Shown here in pieces: positions 1-9,920 of a stretch of DNA of 64,000 bases. The stretch is from the NCBI GenBank assembly GCA_014529385.2, contig CM043950.1, positions 64,438,935-64,502,934 on the forward strand, in the 5' to 3' direction. The notes under the pieces were generated by a model. The model was not told the origin of the DNA. It ran no database searches and saw only the letters and a program-made list of their open reading frames with translations. The position numbers and the translations under genes are program-made. The stretch comes from Adiantum capillus-veneris. Taxonomy: Eukaryota; Streptophyta; Polypodiopsida; Polypodiales; Pteridaceae. The first letter of the stretch is position 1, and each line of letters begins with the position of its first letter.

Positions 1-1330
1 TAGGGCCAGGTGATTTTTGGGCCCTGCACAGAAACATCTTGAACCAAATCATATGGTTTAGAACATTTACCCAAAGAGAAATCTATAATGTCAATTTTAC
101 GTCGTGACTTGACGGATTTTTGCTAGATTCCCCTTTAGTTTTCATCTTTTCTTCCTTTTGGAAAGATTCACAATGCCTAGCGTGCTTTACCCCCATGGCA
201 TCTACTTCTTTAAGCTTGGTCTTACCTTTTTCCACTCCCTTGATATCCTCCTCCACTTTCTCCTTTCCCTTACCTTCAAGACTGATGACACTTACTGCTT
301 GGTTGCCAACTCATGGTGGGGGTAAGGGTGGAATGAGAGGTTGTGGTGGTGGTGGTGGATGTGGTTGAATGGGTGGTTGTAGGATTTGCACGGGTGGTGC
401 AAATCCTACGGGTGGTTGAATGGGTGCTTGTAGGATTTGCACGGGTGGTGCTTGTTGTGGTGCCCTTGGTGGTGGTGGTCTTGCTCTTGGTGGTGAAATT
501 TGGTTTTGTCTGGCTCGTCTGTTGAAATTATGCCTCATTGGGTGTGGGCAATACTACATGCCATGCCCATCCTCCCCACAAGTGTAGCAGTGGTATTCTT
601 GGTTTTGCCTTTGTTGTCCTCTCCTTTGCTCTTGATTGTGGTTGTGTGCATGCCCTTGCTGCACCAAATGCACAGAAAGATTCTCAAGCTGAGTAGTGAT
701 GCAACTCAACGGGTCTTGCTGCTCTTCTAATGCCTCTTGTGGTTGAGTTCTCTGAGTGTCTATTGTAGTTACTGGGGTTAGCCGGACTAAGCTTGATTCC
801 TTTGTCATGTTGACTCTTTCTTGCATATGTAGATTCTTGTCTTTAAGATGGGCTACTTCCACTACCAACTCATACGTTGTAGGGAATCTCCCTTTCACCT
901 TCTCTTTAAGCGGTGACCACAGGCCATCAATAAAATGGTCCTTCTTTAGGAAATTAGGTGCTCCTTCACCTTCCTCCAGTGAAGCAACCCATCGCTCCCA
1001 CAAATCCACAAACTTGGATTCATAAGTGGCATACTCTAGTAGACCTCCCTGCTTTAACTCTATCAGCAACTGCCATAGCTTTTCTAAGGTTGTGCCTCCA
1101 CCAAACCTCTTCACAAAGGCAGCACTTAGTAAGTCACATGTATCCTTGGTAGCTTGGGGAAACGCATTGTACCAAGACTTGGCCTCTACTTTCATTAGTA
1201 GAGGAAATATTTGTAGTTGTGAGGCATCGTCATCCTTGTTGGAAACCACACAAGCGATGTCAAAGTTATCTAGAAAATCTGATGTCTTCTCCCTTCTTGC
1301 CACTGAATGTGAAAAAGAGACGCTTTCCAT
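1..1330 (-). pseudogene. Ty3/gypsy gag and start of pol, broken
   Basis: Retroelement capsid/nucleocapsid protein read right to left from about 1330. The first 258 codons have the look of a plant Retrotrans_gag domain: a WYNAFP-type motif near residue 54, then LSAAFVKRF, then a Gln-rich linker. They end in the zinc knuckle CYTCGEDGH. The knuckle's last cysteine lies beyond an in-frame TAG at 554-556, and the same frame continues as YCPHP and a Pro/Gln-rich tail to a TGA at 311-313. Past that the frame stays coding-like (Lys/Glu-rich), then shifts near 110 into a stretch resembling the pol entry of gypsy elements (PYDLVQDV, ITWP). Protease and RT lie outside the window. The domain assignment is by recognition; the breaks are seen directly. 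Confidence 0.72.
361..451. repeat. 51-bp tandem repeat inside gag tail
   Basis: One full unit starts at 361 and a second, partial one at 412. Each encodes on the minus strand a PPVQILQ-type proline-rich stretch. The unit contains the near-palindrome AGGATTTGCAC...GTGCAAATCCT, which could favour slippage. Confidence 0.7.
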
Positions 1331-2480
1331 GGTAGTAAATCAATGAGTAGACAATAACAAAAAAAAGAATTGGAATGAATTAGTGATCCATAAAGGTTTA
1401 TACATGGGTGGAAAACTTGAGTAGGAGCTAAGAAGAGCACAAGGTTAGAATAGAATAAGATGCTTACATCCAAAGAGTGGTAGTAATCAAGAATGGGCAA
1501 TATGATGGGACGTGGGGATCTAAGGATTTCATCAAGAATATCTGCTCCAAATAGAAAAACAATCTTTTGCTGGTAGAATATGTTCCTATCAATGTACACG
1601 TTTACATGCATGTGTTGCAAGAAACGGAAAGGAAAGACTTCTGGCCTATTGTTGTTATCCATGTTGAGTGTAGGGAAAGTCTTTGACCACTAGAGTTGCA
1701 TACCTTAAGTGTTGAAAAGGTGAAACCTTCACCACAAGCCTCTACCTCTTGTTAAAGTCCACATAATCCTCCGTATTGGGTTCAAAACAGACTAGGCGAG
1801 AAGAGTCTACCTCAATCGGCTTTCCATTTTGCATGCGGTTGCGATGCTTGGGTGGTCGTATTTGACTTGAACTCTCTAGGCCTAGAGAGAGCATAGGGCC
1901 ACTTGATTCCACCAAATGCTTTAGGCTTTGTGGCTTGGACTCTGTGGTTGATGTAGTTGACAAATCTTCTCTGACCGTTGGATAGAAAACACTTGGTGCT
2001 ACACAAACTTTGACTGGTGTGAGAGTGTTGATGCAGTTCTCAAAAGCAAAACTCCCCGTTCTTTCTTCACCTCCTCTATCGACACTCATTGACAGAATGC
2101 TTTGGTTGACAACAGTGATGACATTTTGTAGCCCTCCCACTTGATGCTCTTGATTTGCAATTAGCATGAGCAATGCGAGATGGGGAGCTTACCTCTTGGA
2201 TATCTATGACATTACAACCTGGCAGTAGTACTTCGTTGAAGGCCTTGAGTGCTTCTATAGTCTCCTCTTATTCAGTCCTCCAATTTGAAAAATCTTGTAG
2301 CCACTCGTCCATGATTGATGGCATGCATGGATACTCTTTGTTGACTGAAGTTCTTTGCAAAGCCCTCCTTAGTGGGGGCACCAAATAGAGGCGGAAGTGC
2401 AAAAACAGACCCCGTGGCCTCTACACCAAGACTATGCACGAAGACCTCATCATGGGAGGTACACAATAGGGGCACCACCT
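1331..2480 (-). other. Leader side of the left gypsy, with an unassigned 143-codon ORF
   Basis: The stretch lies 5' of the gag start on the minus strand and probably belongs to the same element. It holds a 143-codon ORF (2173 to 1742) rich in Ser/Thr/Val that I do not recognise, plus a shorter one at 2478-2272. No LTR end could be fixed. On the minus strand TTTGGTGCCCCC near 2375-2390 could be a primer binding site, but no LTR-like CA precedes it. Treat as unassigned retroelement sequence. Confidence 0.3.
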
Positions 2481-2739
2481 AGCAAGATATGCGGCTAGGG
2501 CGCATACACATACACAATCAAACATGCCATGGAAAACAATTCAAGATCCACGCCCAAGTGTGGGATGGGGTGGTCGAAAAACAAGATGAGAGGAATGATG
2601 AGTGGGTGAGAATGGGTTTGCTACTTGTGCATGTAGTAAGGAAGATAATGAGGTAAGGGAAACATGCAAGTATGCTCACTTCTCATACCAGAGGTGGAAA
2701 ATTCACACAACTTAAGATGCAAGTAGCAAGATGATAGGA

Positions 2740-2742
<3 letters not shown>

Positions 2743-2806
<64 letters not shown>
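2743..2806. repeat. (GA)n microsatellite, about 64 bp
   Basis: Uninterrupted GA dinucleotide run ending in GTGTGT. It explains the Ser-Leu-Ser-Leu reading frames on the minus strand here. Confidence 0.95.
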
Positions 2807-2808
<2 letters not shown>

Positions 2809-4323
2809 TGTATGGTGGCGAATCCTCACACCTTAACATAAGAAAGAACAAGCATAAACCATACTCACAATGAAGTGTATTCCAAATGACACAAGGTATG
2901 GCACAAAGATGGAGTGCGTTGATTGCTTGCAAAAGATGAATACAATAGGTAGCATAGGAAAAGAAGATGAGAAGTGGACAAGATCGTAGGAAGAAAAATG
3001 GAGGGATAGGAGTTGATGGCGAGGAATACCATGAGTGTAGCCATCATTCTTCTTCTTGAAATTGTGCCTTCAATCCTTCATTACAAGTGTCTGGAGATAT
3101 GGTGCTCATTTTGTGCATGATGATGGTGATGGTGATGGTGTTATGATTATGTGATTAGGGTTCATGCTACTAGCATGTAGCACAAGGGTGTGTATCTGTA
3201 GGTGTGTGGGTATGTGGGTATGGGATAGTGTGCATATGAGGAATCGTGTCTATGTGGATCCAGGTGGATGGTGGCATTTGGGCAAGAAGATAGATGCTTT
3301 GCTGCTTGATGTGAGTGGAATGCTTGGGCACATAGGTGGTGCTATGAAACTTGATAAGTTTCCATATGATTTAGGAGGAACTTTGAGGTCACTTTTGAGG
3401 GTTTATGTCATTGTTTGATGCAATTGCTGAGCATAAATGCTCACCTTGGGGTTGGGCAATGATGATAAAACACTTTTGGCATGTACAAATTAGCGTGTAT
3501 ATGCATGTTCATATGTACAAAAATATGTAGATACATGAATTTTCTAGCTTTGCAAAGTGGTTTCAAGTTTAAAAAATGATGCGATGTGTACACATTGTAA
3601 GTAGTCATGCTTGCATGTCGGTAGTAGGGCACACGTACATGCCTGAATAGGGTATCAAAGTCTAGGATGTGGTCCCAAGTGGCTTCTTTTGGCTCAAGGG
3701 AATGTGTTAAGATTTTTGGAATTTAAATAATGCAAGCAACAATTGTGGGCACTCTCATCCCACCCGAGAAGTTTGGCACATGCGCGCAGTAACTATCTAT
3801 TTGCTGCGCTTGGTATGTAGTGATGCGTGATCCATCCTAGAAGTGGTCAAAAATGGTATGTGAGCATGTCAGAATGAGATTTGGGTATCAAGGACCAAGC
3901 CTACAAATTTTGGTGGATTTTGGAGTCCGTTTGGTATTTTTCCTACAAAAAATGTATGTCGGGAGTCAAAATTGGTCAAAACTAGGACCAAAAAAGTTAA
4001 AAAATGGTCAAAATTGGTGTGAAAAGGCTGAAATTTTCCACATCACTCAAGTGAATTAGGTTTCCAGATAGATTAGATTGGACCCATAAACACAATCTTG
4101 AGTATTGACTTAGCTTAGCACATGCTCACCATAGACAACCATGTAGTGCAAACTTGAATTGTCTTGTTTATTCATGAAAATGAGCTTTAAGTAGCTCTAC
4201 AGCTTGACTCCATTACATGTAGGATAATTCCCCCTCTTCCCTCCTTCACGTAGACTTTAGGACAAAACCCATACTTTACAATCCTCCCCTTGGGATTTGT
4301 AGTAGGACAAAATATTGAAGATG

Positions 4324-4359
<36 letters not shown>

Positions 4360-4572
4360 ATGAGCAAACACTTGATAATAAGATTAAACTAGTCAAAAAA
4401 GTTACATTTTGTTGAAGCCATTCAGGCTAGATTACATGGGAATGATTTGAATACGGCCAGAAAGATCTCCACACAAAAAATGCTTCTCCCTTCGTTGCAT
4501 TACTCTTCGTCCGCCCAGCAAGAAATAAAAGTCTACGGAGTCAATGTCGGCAGTCTCCTCCACTATGTCATA
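2807..4572. other. Non-coding stretch, nothing assignable
   Basis: AT-rich sequence with no recognisable protein similarity in six frames. The only structure is a (GA)n run of about 32 bp at 4327-4358. The small ORFs here lack family motifs and neighbouring support. Confidence 0.5.
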
Positions 4573-4830
4573 TCAAAGTTGCAAAAGATTGCATTGCTGC
4601 CTTATTGTAATTACTATCTTAATATTTAGGTCTTTGTCCACCACTTCCACGTCTATGACAACATTCTTTGCCAAACTTGCTGCCTCTTGATCCATAGACA
4701 CACAGCAACCTTCAACAATGTGAGAATGCATGTACCAAAAGGAGATTATTAATGTCTGTGTTGCAAGCATATACTTGACAATGAAAGCGTCAAGAGAAAT
4801 CTTGCAACATATGCCATCTGTTTCTTTCAC
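4573..4830 (-). CDS. Possible exon, weak ACT-like pattern
   Basis: An 85-codon minus-strand ORF. Its second half (VVIDVEVVDKDLNIKIVI, then a leucine-rich helix-like stretch) loosely follows the beta-beta-alpha rhythm of the ACT-like C-terminal domain of plant bHLH regulators. Reading continues past a TGA as YDIVEE-like sequence, which would fit a decayed or mis-framed exon. No bHLH basic region was found nearby. It lies downstream, on the same strand, of the other exon candidates at 5081-5213 and 5430-5810. The assignment is a guess from pattern; it could equally be chance. Confidence 0.2.
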   Translation of the reverse strand: MKETDGICCKISLDAFIVKYMLATQTLIISFWYMHSHIVEGCCVSMDQEAASLAKNVVIDVEVVDKDLNIKIVITIRQQCNLLQL

Positions 4831-5080
4831 ATACCACCCTCAATCAAGAAGCTTATCACACAAGAGGGAATCAAATGATATACAGAGCAGCATATCTTAG
4901 CAACATGTACATTGCAGGTATGAAATAGCTCAACAAAGAGATCAATAGGACAGAAATTTGCAAGTTTCACCAATTTAGTGGGTACAGAGTTTTGGAGAGA
5001 CCTCTAAACATCCCTATAGAGCATGCTCCTCAATGGTTCACTCATTGTTGTGGTGCAGCAACGGGCCAATCCACGGAGTT

Positions 5081-5213
5081 CTAGTTGGTTGGTAGTGAAA
5101 CCTTCACCAACACTCCTCTCTGATTCCTTTGATTGAGTTGGTAGAAATGGTCATAGAAGAAAATACCCTCGTCTACAAGGCTTTTGCTAGTTCTGCCTGC
5201 ATACTGCAAGACC
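5081..5213 (-). CDS. Candidate internal exon
   Basis: On the minus strand a pyrimidine-containing stretch ending TCTTGCAG is followed by an open frame of about 43 codons (YAGRTSKSLVDEGIFFYDHF and on to TAG at 5081-5083). A possible splice donor (AAG/GTTTCA) lies before the stop. The length, acceptor and hydrophilic composition look exon-like. The protein is not recognised. It could join the ORF at 5430-5810 upstream, but no spliced frame can be proven from sequence alone. Confidence 0.2.
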
Positions 5214-5429
5214 CCAATATGAACATGGGTCACAGAGATGAGACCTATAATGCAATTCAGTGGCTCTTATTCCTCATATGAGGAAGGATAAACATTTGTG
5301 AATGTAAAAGAATAGAAATAAATACAAACATCTATATAACCTAATTAAATATATGTAATAAGAGAAGAAAAAACAAATTCACATTTGAAATGTAAGATAG
5401 CATCTATAGAGGAGTGCTGAATAATTAAC

Positions 5430-5810
5430 TCAGTTGCATCGTGGATTATGCACCATGGAGACATCCCCGCCATTAGCAATCACATCAGAGTGAGTGAAAA
5501 CATGTTGAACAAAGACCTCTTTTGCAGTCTTCTTACCAACCTCGACTTTGAAATCTAGAACTCTTGCTTTCCATGCAGAACGAAACATATTTGTTGCCTT
5601 CGAGCTTTTTATCCTTCTTGGTTGCATAAGAACCCAAGAACCTTTGCTTATCCTCTGCTCTTGCCACCTATTATCTGTAGTGAGAGGGTTTGAGATTGAG
5701 ATAGTTCTTATGCTCCTACATGGTCTTCTTGGCACACTAATGGTGAGGTTAGTTGGGGATAGTGTAGAGAAACCTCTAGAACTTCTTGGGCGGGAAGAAG
5801 ACGAAGCCAT
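5430..5810 (-). CDS. Hypothetical protein, 126 codons
   Basis: The ATG is in good plant context (GCTATGGCTTCG) and a TATA-like AAGATATAC lies about 60 bp upstream on the minus strand. The N-terminus is rich in Ser, Arg and Pro (MASSSSRPRSSRG), as in organelle transit peptides or disordered regions. The C-terminal part (VLDFKVEVGKKTAKEVFVQH) is mixed hydrophobic and basic. No known family was recognised. It is the best candidate for a non-transposon gene in the left third, and it may continue through the exon candidate at 5213-5081. It could also be a chance ORF. Confidence 0.33.
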   Translation of the reverse strand: MASSSSRPRSSRGFSTLSPTNLTISVPRRPCRSIRTISISNPLTTDNRWQEQRISKGSWVLMQPRRIKSSKATNMFRSAWKARVLDFKVEVGKKTAKEVFVQHVFTHSDVIANGGDVSMVHNPRCN

Positions 5811-6074
5811 AGCTATAATGGAGGGAGAATGAGTTTTGAAAGCCTTTCATAAAGGGAGTGTATATCTTTTAATGACGGGAGAGAGTTAGCTATCAATCAA
5901 TAGCCAGGTCTTAGCAACTTGACTGCTACTGGCAGTGTGCCCTACTTTGTGAGACAAGGAAGTTACCTTACGAAAATGGGACAAATCTCAATATTTTGAA
6001 ATGCTTTCTTTCATTTTTGTGATATTTTCCATGCATTTCTACGTTACGTAAGGTTGTTGCTCATTGGTTTCACC

Positions 6075-7118
6075 TTCTTTTCTCTCTCTTCAATAAAGGC
6101 TTTTTATTTCTTCTTGACAGACTCGAGAGTATGAACGCGACATACGAACTTCTTGGAACCATCTTTGGATGACCAAGAAGGATACAGTGGACGCTTATTG
6201 CGAGAGATTCTGGAGCTCTTTTCTAGCCGCCTCTTCATTTAAGAAGATCTCATTCAAAGAACAGATTGAGTGGTTTACCTTGGGTCTTCCTACAGAGATC
6301 CGAGATCACTTCTTAGAACAAAAGTTAGCTTCCATTCAGGAGATGATGAGTCATGCGAAACGGGGTTTTGGCATTCACTCAGGCAGTTTAACCTACCCCA
6401 CATATGGAATCATGACACAAAAGGCTGAACATACTTCAAAAAATAAAAGTAGAAAGAGGAAGAGCAACCCAGAAAAGAAAGAAAAGGATGCACGACCCAA
6501 ACTCACTCCTCAAGAGAGAGATATCTACTTCAAGGAGGGAAAGAGCTTTGGGCGTTGTTCTTGTGGTACCAAGGAATTCCCAAGAGAACATCACAACCTT
6601 CCAAAGGCATTATGTAGAAGTCCTCATTGAGTCCTCTTTTCTCTCTCTTCAATAAAGGCTTTTTATTTATTCTTGATAGACTCAAGAGTATGAACGCGAC
6701 ATACGAACTGCTTGGAACCATCTTTGGATGACCAAGAAGGATACAGTGGACGCTTATTGAGAGAGATTCTTGAGCTCTTTTCTACCCGCATCTTCATTTA
6801 AGAAGATCTCATTCAAAGAACAGATTGAGTGGTTTACCTTGGGTCTTCCTGCAAAGATCCGAGATCACTGCTTAGAACAAAAGTGAGCTTCCATTCAGGA
6901 GATGATGAGTCATGCGAAACGGGGTTTTGGCATTCACTCAGGCAGTTTGACCTACCCAACAGATGGAATCATGACGCAAAAGGCTGAACATACTTCAAAA
7001 AATAAAAGTAGAAAGAGGAAGAGCAACCCAGAAAAGAAAGAAAAGGATGCACGACCCAAACTCACTCCTCAAGGGAGAGCTCTCTACGTCAAGGAGGGAA
7101 AGTGCTTTGGGCAGAACT
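6075..7118. repeat. 559-bp tandem duplication with an inverted pol shard at the junction
   Basis: Matching landmarks (CAATAAAGGC, GATGATGAG, CACGACCC) recur at a constant 559-bp offset, so 6075-6556 repeats at about 6634-7115. Between them, about 6556-6632 reads on the minus strand as YIMPLEGCDVLLGIPWYHKN, which is the protease-RT linker of this same gypsy family in inverted orientation. CTTTGGGC sits at both breakpoints. Confidence 0.8.
6121..7118 (+). pseudogene. Gypsy-1 gag C-terminal half, tandemly duplicated
   Basis: Encodes the C-terminal part of a gag protein (MTKKDTVDAYCERFW, the helix FKEQIEWFTLGLP, then a Lys-rich stretch and LTPQERDIYFKEGK leading to a zinc knuckle). The knuckle is broken: only CSCG is left in the first copy, and the second copy jumps from GKCFG straight to the protease-RT linker. 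Copy 1 has an open frame from 6169 to 6630. Copy 2 (from about 6680) has an early TGA where copy 1 reads CER. The N-terminal gag is missing here. Confidence 0.75.
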
Positions 7119-8580
7119 AGGGAATAAAGTAACTACAAAGAAGGGCAGAACCATTCTACTCGATGTAAAACTTAAGGGCGAGTCTATCCCTATTGTATCG
7201 GCTTCAGCCATTTCAAAATTAATGAAATCTAGTTTGTTTGTTTGCTCGATCTTTTTGAGAGAGATGAATGATGAGAATAGGACAAATATGGACCTAAACT
7301 TGATAAAGAATTCCACACTCATGCCGATTGCTTCTCAGATGGCCTAGCAGGCGAGTTATGACCCACTCATCTTGAAGATCATACCATTGATCTGATACCT
7401 GGAAGCACACCACCAAAATAGCCACCTTACCGTGTGAGTCGAGCCCATAACGAAGAAATTATGAATCAAGTGAAAGACCTCTTGGAAAAGGGTCTTGTCT
7501 AGCCTAGTACTTCATTGTACTTCTCTCTAGTGTTGTTGGTTCTGAAAAAAGACGGATCTTCGAGAATGTGCATTGATTATAGAGCTCTCAACAAAATCAC
7601 CATCAAGAACAACTTTTTGATTCCTAGAATCGATGATATACTTGACCGACTATAGGGATCCTTGTGCTTTAGCAAGATCGACTTGAAAAGTGGATATCAT
7701 TATCTGATTCGAATCGCGTCGGGAGATGTCTACAAGATAGCCTTTTAGATGACTTTTTGGTTATTTGAGTTTTTGGTGTTGCCTTTTAGCGTAACTAATG
7801 CTACTACGACATTTAACCAGATGATGGACATGATTTTTTGAGAGTACAAACTATTTGGTGGCACTTCCTTTGACGACATTATTGTTTTCTCCAAGGATAA
7901 GGCAGAATATAAAGTACATCTGCTTCAAGTCTTTCAGGGATTACACGATCACAAGTTGGTGATTAATGCGAAGAAAAGTGAACTTTTCCTACCAGATACA
8001 CTTTTTCGGACACATTGTCTTAGCAGCGGGAGTGCAGATGGATCCGGCCAAGATAGAGACTATCCGTGATTGGCCCAATTTGAAGAATGTCCATGAAGTT
8101 AGAATCTTTTTGGTCTTGTGTTTGTACTACAAGCGGTTCATTAGAAAGCTTGCAGATGTTGCTTCCCCTTTGCATATCTTGACACAGAAAGGAGTCCCTT
8201 TCTCGTGGGGACCCACAGAGGTGACTGCCTTTCAGACATTGAAAGAAAAATTGACTACGGGACAAATTTTGACTTTGCCGGACTTGCAGAAGTCATTTGA
8301 AGTATATTGTGATGCTTGTGGTTGTAGTCTGGGTGCGGTCTTAATGCAAGAAGGCCATGTCATTGCCTACGAGAGGCGATTGTTCCCAAGGCCCGAATCG
8401 ACAACACAGATTTATGAGAAAGATATTTTGGCGGTTATCCATGCTCTTACTCAGTGGCGGCATTACCTACTAGGAGCAGATTTTACTATCTTTAGAGACC
8501 ATCAGAGTTTAAGCTACTTCTTGTCACAAAAGCAGCTATATCAAAAAAGCAGATGCGGTGGGCGAACATCTTGACATAGT
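7102..8580 (+). pseudogene. Gypsy-1 protease linker, RT and RNase H
   Basis: Order: linker (KGRTILLDVKLKGESI), RT, RNase H. RT shows [35 protein letters not shown] and the catalytic FDDIIVFSK, with several in-frame stops (for example PPK-stop-PPYRVSR and after IAF). RNase H (open from 7966 to 8574) shows FEVYCDACGCSLGAVL, YEKDILAVIHAL and TIFRDHQSL, where the usual TDH reads RDH. Not functional: stops plus a frameshift near 7970. Confidence 0.85.
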
Positions 8581-8589
8581 TTCACTTAC

Positions 8590-9920
8590 AGATTGTCCAT
8601 GTACAGGGATAGAAGAATTTGGTTGTAGATGCTTTGTCTCGAAAGCCGTTGGTTCTGGCTATTTTTGCAATACATCATAGGAGCTTTGAGCATGTGGTCG
8701 ATCAGTATGCCACAAATACAGATTTTGCAGATATTTTCACACGAATACGAGATGGGGAGACAGTAGTGGGATATTCCATTCGGGATGGCTACTTGATGAG
8801 GAAAGCATGTTGTGCGTTACACAGCCGTTGAGGGAAAAGGTTATGACCAAATACCACTCTCAGCCTTTTACTGGTCACCACGGCATTGCTACCACCTTGA
8901 AAGGGGTAGAGAGATACTTCTTTTGGCCGAGACTCAAGAAGGACGTGGATGAGTTTGTGTGCAATTGCTTGGTATGACAGAAGGTCAAGTTTGATAGGTA
9001 TAAAGCACAGGGATTGTTACAGTCTTTGTCCATACCCACCCGACCTTGGGAAAGTATTGCAATGGATTTCATTTTTTTTCTCCCGAGAACAAGTGGTCAA
9101 GAAGGTATTCTGGACTGTTATTAACAGATTTAGCAAGCACACTCATTTCATTTCGATGAAGACAACAGTCAAGCCAAATCACTTAGCGAGACCGTTTGTG
9201 GCCCAGATCTTTAGATTACATGGCATGCCTGAGACCATTGTCTCCGACAGGGACCCAGATTTATGAGTTTGTTTTGGAAGGCAATTTGGGAGAACATTGG
9301 CACGCGGTTGCAGTTCTCGTCATCTTTTTACCTGCAGACTGACGGGCAATCTGAGATTTCCAATTCACTGGTTTTAGATTTATTGAAATCTTACATCTCG
9401 GATCAGAATACTCAATGGGAAAAGTATCCACCCTTGGTGGAATTTTCCTACAATAATACGATACATTCTTTGATGGGGAAGGCACCATTTGAGATTATTG
9501 AAGGTGCTGCGAAGGTTCCACCCTTCCTAAGCACAAAAGATAAGATTTTTGAAGTTGATGAGTACACGCACGACTTGGACACGGCTTTTGCCAAGGTCCG
9601 TGAGGATTTGCAAAAATCTCATGAAAGATAGAAAAAGGCAGCAGATTGCCATCGTCGCTATTTGAAATTGAACGAGAATGATTGGGTGCTCTTACGTTTT
9701 GAGAAGGCACTCTTGAGAAAGAAAAAGGGAAAGGAGAGGCTTTTTTCAAAGCTTAGTATGCAATACTACGGACCTTTTCAAACCTTTGAAAAGATCAATG
9801 ATGTCTCCTTTGACTGAAACTGCCTAGCACTTGGAGGATTCACAATGCATTTCATGTGAGTCTCTTGAAACCTTTTAAAGGTGATGTGCCTGAAGATGGG
9901 GAGCCTGATGAGCAACCCAA
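8590..9920 (+). pseudogene. Gypsy-1 integrase and C-terminal tail
   Basis: Integrase remnants: the end of RNase H (VVDALSRKPL), a damaged zinc-binding segment, the catalytic core (RFSKHTHFI; SDRDPDL carrying the second catalytic Asp; and TDGQSE, which keeps the Glu but lacks the usual TDGQTE-R), then YNNTIHSLMGKAPFEI and a GPY/F-like module (YYGPFQTFEKINDVSF). The frame shifts at about 9260 and again near 9817. The protein is cut after DEQP at 9920 by the nested element, and its chromodomain lies 10.8 kb away. Confidence 0.82.

Noticed and set aside
1270-1662. 130-codon minus-strand ORF overlapping the gag start
   Set aside because: Overlaps gag in another frame, has a hydrophobic random-looking composition and no homology.
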